Made by a program: the position numbers and the translations under genes
DNA from: an uncultured Clostridia bacterium
GTDB taxonomy: Bacteria; Bacillota; Clostridia; Christensenellales; Borkfalkiaceae
Assembly (NCBI GenBank): GCA_934249215.1
Contig: CAKQKN010000040.1
Span: 1-15,717, forward strand
DNA: 15,717 bases
Direction: 5' to 3'
Notes under the pieces: generated by a model
Databases searched by the model: none
What the model saw: only the letters and a program-made list of their open reading frames with translations
What the model was told of the DNA's origin: nothing
In this document: in pieces, positions 7,765 through 14,139 of the stretch
Numbering within the stretch: the stretch's first letter is position 1
Layout of the letters: each line of letters opens with the position of its first letter

Positions 7765-7784
7765 GCGGAATTTCGGAGCCTAAA

Positions 7785-8582
7785 ATGAGTTTGTGCAACG
7801 GAATGCAGCCTTCAACGACGAACGTAAGTAGAATTGTCTTAATGCTTAAGGACTTTATGTTCGGACGGAGCGGCTTTTCAAAAAGTGGCGATATAAGTCG
7901 ATTATCGGACAAAATAACCCTTTGTGGGATAAAACGCAGATTATATGCGGAAGTGAAAAAATGCTATCGCTGTTCGTGCTTTAAAAGCGGGCGGGCGGAC
8001 GATTCGACGCCGCAAAAGGTGGTGGACGGCTTTATCCGCGAACTTCCGTCGATAAGGAAAAAATGCCTTGCCGACGCGATGGCGAGCGTCGCGTGCGATC
8101 CTTCAGCAGAGTGCGAATCAATCGTGATAGCGTCATTTCCCGGGTTTTTCGCAATCATGACTTACAGAATCGCGCATTATTTTTACCAAGTGAAAACACC
8201 TCTTTTGCCGAGGATTATGACGGAATACGCTCACTCGCGTACGGGGATCGACATAAACGCCGGCGCGAAGATCGGTGATAACTTCTTCATCGACCACGGC
8301 ACGGGCGTCGTAATCGGCGAAACGGCGGTGATCGGCAACGATTGCAGACTGTATCAGGGGGTTACGCTCGGCGCGCTTTCCATAAAAAAGGAAGATCGGA
8401 CGGGTGAAAAAAGGCACCCTACGCTTGGCAACAACGTTACCGTATACGCCAACGCGACTATTCTCGGCGGCAAAACGGTCATCGGGGATAACTGTGTGAT
8501 CGGCGGCAATACTTTCGTTATCAGATCGGTTGCGGAAGGGAGCAAAGTCGTCGTCGAACCCACGCGGATCGACGGCAATTAA
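7785..8582 (+). CDS. cysE: Serine O-acetyltransferase
   Basis: It transfers acetyl from acetyl-CoA to L-serine, giving O-acetylserine, the first step of cysteine synthesis. The N-terminal helical domain (about 13-150) contains IASFPGFFAIMTYRIAHYF and LPRIMTEYAHSRTGIDI. The C-terminal left-handed beta-helix shows the isoleucine-patch hexapeptides typical of the family. Expected active-site residues are D156, H171 (IDHGTGVVIGE) and H211 (KRHPT). The frame is open from a TTG at 7755, but ATG 7785 has GGAG (7775-7778) at 6 bases and gives an N-terminus that aligns well with the longer SatA/EpsC-type enzymes, so I use it (265 residues). No cysteine synthase gene lies next to it. It precedes the next gene by 20 bases. 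Confidence 0.92.
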   Translation: MSLCNGMQPSTTNVSRIVLMLKDFMFGRSGFSKSGDISRLSDKITLCGIKRRLYAEVKKCYRCSCFKSGRADDSTPQKVVDGFIRELPSIRKKCLADAMASVACDPSAECESIVIASFPGFFAIMTYRIAHYFYQVKTPLLPRIMTEYAHSRTGIDINAGAKIGDNFFIDHGTGVVIGETAVIGNDCRLYQGVTLGALSIKKEDRTGEKRHPTLGNNVTVYANATILGGKTVIGDNCVIGGNTFVIRSVAEGSKVVVEPTRIDGN

Positions 8583-8602
8583 GCAGCGTTACGAGGGATA
8601 AA

Positions 8603-9589
8603 ATGAACGAAAACAACGCAAAATGCCCGCACTGCGGCGCGGAATTATACGTGGGATTGAAGAAAGGTACGGGGCTTTGCCTTGCGTGCAAAAAGCAATT
8701 CGACGTCGAAAAAGCGGTCAAATTATATCAGTCTATTCACGCGGGCGAAAAGACCGAAGCGAAAAAGGTCGCCAAGGGTAGCGATTATCTCGAGGTGGAG
8801 CGTATTCTCGACCGCGCGGAATTTTATCTTAACAAAAAGGAGTTTGGCGAGGCGAAGCGCGAACTAAACGGCGCGCTCGAGTATACAAATACCGACTATC
8901 GCGTTTATTTCGGACTCGTCCGCGCGGAAACGAAGAACCTCACGGACTATAGAAACAAGTCGCATATCGTCTATCTCGACAAGGCGATCGAGTGCGCCGA
9001 CAACGAGGAAAAAGCCACGATAACGCGCTTATACAAGGACTTTTATCATTTGTCGGCTTGTTCGGACGAGGAAATCGAACAGTATCGCGGCGAAGAAAAT
9101 CAGGCGGTGAAGGAAAAACTCGAAAAGAAATTGAAGAGCATAATTCCTACGTATATGAAAACCTCTGACAAGGTGAAAAAATATCCGTTTTTCTTTGTTC
9201 CCGTGTTCGCGTTTGCGTTCATCGCGCCCGTTTTCGGGCTGACTTTGCGAATCGAACCGCTGACGTATATCGCGCTTTTGGCGTGCGTCGTCGGACTGTT
9301 CATTTTAAAGGCTTATACGGACGAGAAAAAATCGACGGCGCAGTTCAACGCGTTGCTCGACTTTTACGACGCGTTCGACGGGTTCGGTTTTACGACGGAA
9401 GAATATCGCGATGTGCTCGATAAAATGAAAGTGTGCTACGCCGCTTTTGCGGTAAAGAATGGCTTCGGCGCGCAGGAAAAATCGCTTTCCGAACTTTGCG
9501 AAACGGTTTCGGCGACGAAAAACAAAAAAGCGATCGATTTCGTCGGGGAGCATAAGGTGCTTTTTAAGTTTATGCCGAGCGATGAATAA
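8603..9589 (+). CDS. Zinc-ribbon membrane protein with TPR-like region, function unknown
   Basis: I do not recognise a named family. The N-terminus is a short zinc ribbon with C8-x2-C11 (KCPHCG) and C26-x2-C29 (LCLACK). Residues about 50-130 (ILDRAEFYLNKKEFGEAKRELNGALEYTNTDYRVYFGLV) resemble paired TPR helices. A charged helix (about 158-185) leads to two hydrophobic segments (about 193-213 and 219-237) that probably form a membrane hairpin. The last 90 residues are soluble and helical. With 328 residues the N-terminal ribbon and TPR part and the C-terminal part would be on the same, probably cytoplasmic, side. ATG 8603 follows GAGGG by 5 bases. It lies 20 bp after cysE, so it is probably cotranscribed with it. 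Ribbon plus TPR suggests a scaffold, but that is a guess. Confidence 0.85.
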   Translation: MNENNAKCPHCGAELYVGLKKGTGLCLACKKQFDVEKAVKLYQSIHAGEKTEAKKVAKGSDYLEVERILDRAEFYLNKKEFGEAKRELNGALEYTNTDYRVYFGLVRAETKNLTDYRNKSHIVYLDKAIECADNEEKATITRLYKDFYHLSACSDEEIEQYRGEENQAVKEKLEKKLKSIIPTYMKTSDKVKKYPFFFVPVFAFAFIAPVFGLTLRIEPLTYIALLACVVGLFILKAYTDEKKSTAQFNALLDFYDAFDGFGFTTEEYRDVLDKMKVCYAAFAVKNGFGAQEKSLSELCETVSATKNKKAIDFVGEHKVLFKFMPSDE

Positions 9590-9599
9590 TTTGAATCCC

Positions 9600-9629
9600 T
9601 GCCGAGCGCTTAATGAGCGGAAGTCGGCA
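9600..9629 (+). other. Interrupted hairpin after the zinc-ribbon gene
   Basis: TGCCGA (9600-9605) pairs with TCGGCA (9624-9629), with an inner CGCT/AGCG stem around TAATG. The next bases are not T-rich, so I do not call a terminator. A poor AAAAAC-GGC-GTTTTT element with a T-run (about 9730-9746) further on may end this transcript weakly. Nothing else is visible in 9590-9747. Confidence 0.35.
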
Positions 9630-9747
9630 CAGCGAACGAAAGCGAAAGAAGATTTGCGTTTGAGAAACTTCGAAAGGATTTGTAGAATTTCAAAAAACTT
9701 TGAAAACAAGCAAAATTTATAAAAATTTAAAAACGGCGTTTTTTTTC

Positions 9748-9776
9748 TTGACTTAAAGGGCGTCGGTTGTTAGAAT
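9748..9776 (+). promoter_or_regulatory. Promoter of the lysine transporter operon
   Basis: TTGACT (9748-9753), a 17-bp spacer and TAGAAT (9771-9776), with TG at the extended -10 position (9768-9769). This is near consensus for the housekeeping sigma factor. Transcription would begin about 9783, a few bases before the riboswitch. Confidence 0.8.
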
Positions 9777-9785
9777 GAATGCAAA

Positions 9786-9957
9786 GATTGATAGAGGCGC
9801 AGAGCTTATCAGTAGTCGCGGCGTAAACGGAATGAAGCCGCAAAACGAAAGGAAGCTTTGCCGAAACGGTCGCGTTTCGTCCGTAAAAACGCGTCGTTGG
9901 GTTGCAGCGGAATACGTTGCAGACTGTCGCGAGGCAACTTGCGGAGAGCTATTGACG
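9786..9957 (+). promoter_or_regulatory. Lysine riboswitch (L-box) aptamer
   Basis: The conserved L-box blocks occur in order: GATAGAGGCGC (9790-9800), AGTAG-TCGC after it, CGAAAGGAAGC then GCCGAA (9860-9865), GGGTTGCAGCGG, GACTGTC (9922-9928) and GGAGAGCTATTG (9943-9954). These match by eye the Bacillus subtilis lysC leader as I know it. The closing P1 helix forms between TTGATAG (9788-9794) and CTATTGA (9949-9955), with two G-U pairs. It binds lysine in the nascent RNA. A terminator lies directly downstream, so the likely effect of lysine is early termination, which means the genes behind it should serve lysine supply. The boundaries are good to a few bases. Confidence 0.92.
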
Positions 9958-10002
9958 TTTTTGTGCGGCGTTTCGTCGCGCGCTTATATTCGTTGATTTG
10001 TC

Positions 10003-10031
10003 CCGTAATCCTCGTGATTACGGTTTTTTTT
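10003..10031 (+). terminator. Riboswitch-controlled intrinsic terminator
   Basis: CCGTAATC (10003-10010) and GATTACGG (10016-10023) form a perfect 8-bp stem with a 5-base loop, followed by eight T (10024-10031). It sits between the aptamer and the start codon of the transporter gene, the standard place for the expression platform. I did not work out the competing antiterminator helix. Confidence 0.9.
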
Positions 10032-10058
10032 CGTCTTAACTGAAAAGGGAGGTTTACC

Positions 10059-11717
10059 TTGACAATGAAAAGCAAACTGAAAAGAGCGGCGATGATCTTT
10101 ATCGCGCTTTTCGTCGCCGCCTCGTCGGTATTTTTTACCGGGTGCGGAACGCAGAGAGAAAAAGACAAATTATACGTCGGTATGGAATGCGCGTACCCGC
10201 CGTATAATTATCCTAAATATTCCGACGCGGACGGCGCCGTCAAAATTTCCAACGCCGAAGGTTACGTCAACGGCTACGACGTTATGATAGCGAAGCGTAT
10301 CGCCGAAGGGCTCGACCGCGAACTTGTGATCGTAAAATATGAATGGGACGGGCTTGTCGGTGCGATTACCGCGGGTTCGCTCGATCTCATCATAGCGGGC
10401 ATGAGCCCCACCGAGGAACGCAAGCAGACGATAGATTTCACCGACGCATATTACGAAAGCAAACTCGTTCTCGTCGTTCGCGCGGACGGCGATTATGCAA
10501 AAGCAACGTCGCTTTCCGATTTTTCGGGCGCAAACGTGGTTGCACAGCGCGGAACTTTCCATGACGTCGCGCTTCAGGAACAAGCCGCGACTTACGGAAT
10601 TATCGCCGGGCAGCCTATGGAAGATTTTCCGATGATGACGATGGCGCTTAAGGCGCGGACTATCGACGCATACGTTGCCGAGGAACCGGGCGCCAAAGCC
10701 GATTGTGCGCAGAACCCCGAACTTACGTACGTTCATCTCGAAAACAATACGACGGGCTTTACTTGTTCGCCCGAGGATACGCAGATCGCCGTCGGACTTA
10801 AAAAAGGGAGCGAACTTAAGGACGAAATCAACAGCATTCTCGCGGGGATAACCGAAGAAGATCGCCTCGAGATGATCGAGAACGCGACCGCTTATCTCAA
10901 CGCTCCCGAGCAGCAGAAAAACATTTTTGCGCAGATGTGGAACATTCTCGTTGAATATTTCCCGCTCATCGCTAAAGGTATCGGCTATACTTTGCTCGTT
11001 TCGCTCATCGGTACGGTGATCGGACTTCTCATCGGAATTCTGATCGGCGTTTACCGCACGATTCCCGATCCCAACGTGAACAAAAAATCGGGCAAAGTGC
11101 TTAAAGTCATCAAAAAAATCGGCGATTGGATATTGTCCGCGTACATAGAAATTTTCCGCGGCACGCCGATGATGGTTCAGGCAATGGTAATTTTCTGGGG
11201 TTTTGCCGTGCTTAACAACGGGAAAACCCTCGACGTAATTTTCTCCGGTCTGTTCATCGTGTCGATCAACACGGGCGCATATATGGCGGAGATCGTTCGC
11301 GGCGGTATCATTTCCGTCAGCAAAGGTCAGTTCGAGGGCGCCCACGCGATCGGTATGACGCACTCGCAGACGATGCGCTACGTCGTTCTTCCGCAAGCGC
11401 TCCGCAACATTATGCCGTCGGTCGCGAACGAGTTCGTCATAAACATAAAGGACACCTCGGTGCTTAACGTGATCGGCTTTACCGAATTGTTCTTCTATGC
11501 AAAGACGATCGTTTCGGGTAATTATCAGATTATCGCGACATATCTTCTGGTGGCGGTGATTTACTTCATATTGACGTTTACCATAACGCGGGTTCTCCGT
11601 TTTATCGAAAAGAAAATGGACGGAAAGAAAGATTATTCGATTCAGGGCTCGCAGAATATGGACGCGGAGGCTTTCGTGAAAGAACATAAAACCGAAGGAG
11701 GAAATATAGATGCGTAA
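10059..11717 (+). CDS. Amino-acid ABC transporter, fused lipoprotein binding protein and permease (predicted lysine)
   Basis: The protein joins the extracellular ligand-binding domain to the membrane domain of a polar amino-acid importer. A lipoprotein signal (residues 1-28) ends at C29 in FFTGCG, a slightly unusual lipobox. Residues 36-285 are a family 3 binding domain: GYDVMIAKRIAE, WDGLVGAITAGSLDLIIAGMS, and R121 in TEERK, which should hold the ligand carboxylate. Residues about 290-515 are a HisM/GlnP-type permease with FRGTPMMVQ (366-374) and the EAA loop EGAHAIGMTHSQ...VVLP (426-444), the contact with the ATPase. TTG 10059 follows GGGAGG (10047-10052) by 6 bases; ATG 10065 would be 12 bases away, so TTG is preferred. 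The lysine riboswitch upstream gives the substrate call; sequence alone would say only polar amino acid. It overlaps the ATPase gene by 8 bases. Confidence 0.93.
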   Translation: MTMKSKLKRAAMIFIALFVAASSVFFTGCGTQREKDKLYVGMECAYPPYNYPKYSDADGAVKISNAEGYVNGYDVMIAKRIAEGLDRELVIVKYEWDGLVGAITAGSLDLIIAGMSPTEERKQTIDFTDAYYESKLVLVVRADGDYAKATSLSDFSGANVVAQRGTFHDVALQEQAATYGIIAGQPMEDFPMMTMALKARTIDAYVAEEPGAKADCAQNPELTYVHLENNTTGFTCSPEDTQIAVGLKKGSELKDEINSILAGITEEDRLEMIENATAYLNAPEQQKNIFAQMWNILVEYFPLIAKGIGYTLLVSLIGTVIGLLIGILIGVYRTIPDPNVNKKSGKVLKVIKKIGDWILSAYIEIFRGTPMMVQAMVIFWGFAVLNNGKTLDVIFSGLFIVSINTGAYMAEIVRGGIISVSKGQFEGAHAIGMTHSQTMRYVVLPQALRNIMPSVANEFVINIKDTSVLNVIGFTELFFYAKTIVSGNYQIIATYLLVAVIYFILTFTITRVLRFIEKKMDGKKDYSIQGSQNMDAEAFVKEHKTEGGNIDA

Positions 11718-12534
11718 TACGGCGGATAACAGAATGAAAACGAACGAAAACGCGGCGAGAGAGAAAGCTGCGCCCGCAAACGAAACCGCAAGAAATGCGG
11801 CGGTAAGCGATACGCTGATCGAGATACGGCACCTCGGGAAAACTTTCGGCGATCACGTCGTTCTTCGCGACATAGATTTTTCCGTTCGTCGCGGCGACGT
11901 TACGTGTATAATCGGCTCGTCGGGGAGCGGGAAATCAACGCTTTTGCGCTGTCTGAATTTGTTTGAAACGCCGACGTCCGGCGAGATATTCTTCGATGGA
12001 GTGAATGTTGTTGAGAACGAAAAACCGTCGGAATACAGAAAAAAAGTCGGAATGGTCTTTCAGTCGTTCAATCTTTTCAAGAACATGAACGTGCTTAAAA
12101 ACTGCACGGTAGGTCCGATGAAAGTTCTCAAAATGAGCAAGGAAGAAGCAACCGAGCTTGCTTATAAATATCTGAAAATGGTCGGAATGGCGGAATATGC
12201 CGACGCGCGCCCGTCGCAACTTTCGGGCGGGCAGAAACAGAGGGTGGCGATCGCTCGCGCGCTTGCGATGCAGCCGGACGTGCTTTTGTTCGACGAGCCG
12301 ACTTCCGCGCTCGACCCCGAAATGGTCGGCGAAGTTCTTTCGGTAATGACCGAACTTGCGAAAAGCGGGCTGACGATGGTCGTCGTAACCCACGAAATGA
12401 GTTTTGCGCGCGACATTGCGTCGCACGTCGTGTTTATGGACGGCGGCGTAATCATCGAAGAGGGGAAGCCCGAAGATATTTTCGTTCATCCGAAAGAGGA
12501 AAGGACGAAAAAATTCCTCGCGCGCACGCTTTAG
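11710..12534 (+). CDS. Amino-acid ABC transporter ATP-binding protein (predicted lysine)
   Basis: The ATPase subunit of the importer encoded just upstream; it would work as a dimer on the cytoplasmic face of the permease dimer. All ABC motifs are intact: Walker A GSSGSGKST (69-77), Q-loop Q118 (VFQSFNLF), signature LSGGQ (171-175), Walker B LLFDEPTSALDPE with D195/E196, and switch H228 (VVTHEM). It is of the GlnQ/HisP kind. ATG 11710 has a strong AAGGAGG (11696-11702). This start gives a 35-residue N-terminal extension rich in Ala, Asn and charged residues, absent from most relatives; ATG 11734 (M9) would remove only part of it. Overlap with the permease gene and the shared riboswitch make this a two-gene lysine uptake operon. 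No clear terminator follows. Confidence 0.95.
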   Translation: MRNTADNRMKTNENAAREKAAPANETARNAAVSDTLIEIRHLGKTFGDHVVLRDIDFSVRRGDVTCIIGSSGSGKSTLLRCLNLFETPTSGEIFFDGVNVVENEKPSEYRKKVGMVFQSFNLFKNMNVLKNCTVGPMKVLKMSKEEATELAYKYLKMVGMAEYADARPSQLSGGQKQRVAIARALAMQPDVLLFDEPTSALDPEMVGEVLSVMTELAKSGLTMVVVTHEMSFARDIASHVVFMDGGVIIEEGKPEDIFVHPKEERTKKFLARTL

Positions 12535-12576
12535 TGATCCGCACGCTTTAAGTTTTCGACTTTAAGCCGAAGTTCC

Positions 12577-12608
12577 TATCGGTATATAGTCAGATTCATA
12601 TCGGTATA
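12577..12608. repeat. Tandem TATCGGTATA repeats, 22 bp apart
   Basis: TATCGGTATA occurs at 12577-12586 and at 12599-12608, a 22-bp period, about two turns of the helix. They lie in the 146-bp gap before the 264-residue membrane protein gene. They may be operator half-sites, or parts of an AT-rich promoter; I find no convincing -35/-10 pair here. Confidence 0.45.
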
Positions 12609-12680
12609 AAAAATAAAAATACGGTTCATAATCGTTCGTGAAAAAAGCGCCGTTTATCGTCGGTCGCTTACTAAAGGATT

Positions 12681-13475
12681 ATGGATCGTATTTTGTTTTT
12701 AATTACAAGCGCGCTAAAAAATTTCGCGCTCCTCGGGCTGAACTATTATATCGCGCTCGGTTTATTCTCCGTCTGCATTCTCGTCGCGGCGATAAGGCTT
12801 ATCGTGGTGAACGCGGCGGGCAAAAGGGGGCGCGGGAGCGTCGGGCTGTTCGTATTTTACGAAATTGCTTTTTTCATAAACGCCGTTTTGTGCATAAGCG
12901 AAAGCGCGTTTGCCGGGAAATATTTCGAAAGCGGCGCCGACGCGTATGCGTTCTGTCTTTCGCAGTTCGCCGTCTGCATGTTTTTCTGGTTCGCGCTTTT
13001 TTTCGACGAGCGGAAATTGTGTGCGTCGGAAAAGAAAATCAAATCTGCGAGGGAAGAGGAACGGGGAATAATAAGGTGCGGAACGGCGCCGGTGCACAAT
13101 GAAAAAAGTCCGATAATCGACTCATACGCGGGCTTGTCCGAAGAAAAAGCGGATTTTGACGCTGACACGGGCGACGAAATCGAAACGGAAAACGAGCGTT
13201 TCCGGCGAGAAGAAGAAAACGAGAAACCGAAGTCGACAAAGCTTTTGGACAAAGTCTTTTCCGCTGGCAAAATTCCCGACGTGAACGTCGGTTACGTGAA
13301 TAATCTGATAATAGCGCTCAAGGCGAAAAATCTTCAGCCGGACGAAAACGACAAGCTCGACGAACTCCGGATTATCTTAAGGCGACTGCCGACAGATAGG
13401 GAAGATCGGGCAAGAATGAACGAACTTTTACGTTTTTTGTTGAAAAAGATCGCGGAGTACGGCGTTTCCGCATAA
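12681..13475 (+). CDS. Three-helix membrane protein with acidic linker, function unknown
   Basis: No family recognised. The 264-residue protein has three predicted membrane helices (about 22-44, 54-72 and 89-108). A long cytoplasmic, strongly acidic and probably disordered stretch (about 115-180, many Glu and Asp) follows. A compact helical C-terminus (about 185-264) contains STKLLDKVFSAGKIPDVN and DELRIILRRLPTDREDRARM, which looks like the conserved working part. The ATG follows AAAGGA (12673-12678) by only 2 bases, so initiation may be weak. It is separated from the transporter operon by 146 bp and converges with the RloB-like gene, 52 bp between stop codons. It could be a single-gene unit. 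Another rightward frame (from 12638) overlaps it but looks like a shadow, being rich in Arg without domains. Confidence 0.8.
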   Translation: MDRILFLITSALKNFALLGLNYYIALGLFSVCILVAAIRLIVVNAAGKRGRGSVGLFVFYEIAFFINAVLCISESAFAGKYFESGADAYAFCLSQFAVCMFFWFALFFDERKLCASEKKIKSAREEERGIIRCGTAPVHNEKSPIIDSYAGLSEEKADFDADTGDEIETENERFRREEENEKPKSTKLLDKVFSAGKIPDVNVGYVNNLIIALKAKNLQPDENDKLDELRIILRRLPTDREDRARMNELLRFLLKKIAEYGVSA

Positions 13476-13527
13476 ATCTTAAAACGTCGAAAATGCGTTT
13501 AATCGACTTATAGTGAGGCTTTTTGCT

Positions 13528-14139
13528 TTAATTTCTCTTGATGACGCCCGATTCGAGGGAAGAAAAGATCCTGAAAGCGTTTGTGGACGGAATTTTCGTG
13601 TAGTCGGTTTCGAGATAGAAAATATTCTTTTTCATTGTCCGATAGTTTTCCGCGGTGATAAGCGAAGCGATTTTTTCGCGTTGCAGTCTGCTCGCGCGGT
13701 AGCCGCTGACGCCCGTAAGCCGATAGATCAGCGGAGCGTTGCCGTCCTTCTGATTGGTTTCGAGAAAGACGCGTTCAAAATGCGACAGAACGATCTGCAT
13801 CGTGCATGGGTTGGCAAAACAAATCACGTCAGGGGCGGCGTTTTTGCCGCGGGTGGAATTGATTTTTCTCGTGAGCAGTCGGAACTGACGGTAAGGGGAA
13901 ACCTCCGTGTCGCAGAGAACGAAAATGTATTCGTAGTTCCCGTTTGCGTATTCATATTGATATTGTCCCGCCACGTTGTCGAGCGATTTTGCGTTTTTGA
14001 TCGAAATCACGAGTTTGTCGCTCCAGACGTTTTCATGGATCAACGCGCTTAAATAGTCGTATTCCTCGTACCCTTCGCAAATTATCAAAACACGCGATAA
14101 CCGCCTTATAGGCGGCTTTTTTCTTATATTATTCGTCAT
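13528..14139 (-). CDS. rloB: RloB-like TOPRIM-fold protein
   Basis: Second gene of a leftward pair. The 203 residues show the RloB pattern: a strand and acidic residue in VLIICEGYEEYDYL (E22), then EYIFVLCDTEVSP with D77, and the motif CFANPCTMQIVLSHF (N110, P111, C112, H120), which corresponds to the SNPCFE-W-L-HF block of the family. RloB-like proteins have a TOPRIM-like fold and are presumed nucleases or nucleic-acid-binding partners of a RloA-type ATPase. Members occur in type I restriction loci, and related proteins in abortive-infection pairs such as AbiL. Here the second acidic position reads DTE rather than the more usual D-x-D. ATG 14139 overlaps the upstream ATPase gene by 11 bases, so translation is probably coupled. 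The phage-defence role is inferred, not shown. Confidence 0.82.
   Translation of the reverse strand: MTNNIRKKPPIRRLSRVLIICEGYEEYDYLSALIHENVWSDKLVISIKNAKSLDNVAGQYQYEYANGNYEYIFVLCDTEVSPYRQFRLLTRKINSTRGKNAAPDVICFANPCTMQIVLSHFERVFLETNQKDGNAPLIYRLTGVSGYRASRLQREKIASLITAENYRTMKKNIFYLETDYTKIPSTNAFRIFSSLESGVIKRN
14101..14122 (+). terminator. Terminator-shaped hairpin on the strand opposite rloB
   Basis: CCGCCT (14101-14106) pairs with AGGCGG (14110-14115) over a 3-base loop; after one C come six T (14117-14122). It is oriented for rightward transcription, antisense to the first codons of rloB. It could stop antisense or read-through transcripts entering the defence operon. It may also be a by-product of the codons for KKPPIRR. 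Confidence 0.35.

Noticed and set aside
7755..7784. Longer cysE from a TTG at 7755
   Set aside because: The TTG lies inside the hairpin and lacks a ribosome site; ATG 7785 has GGAG at proper spacing and fits the family N-terminus.
9775..9996. Small rightward frame of 73 codons ahead of the transporter
   Set aside because: It coincides with the lysine riboswitch aptamer, whose conserved RNA motifs explain the sequence.
12638..13102. Rightward frame of 154 codons overlapping the three-helix protein gene
   Set aside because: Arg/Lys-rich product without domains, whereas the overlapping frame has clear membrane helices and a compact C-terminus.
13476..13527. Bidirectional terminator between the convergent genes
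   Set aside because: Only 5-bp stems (AAACG/CGTTT and GTCGA/TCGAC) with poor T-runs are present; too weak to call.
13513..14052. Rightward frame of 179 codons opposite rloB
   Set aside because: Antisense to a gene with recognised RloB motifs; no ribosome site or domain.
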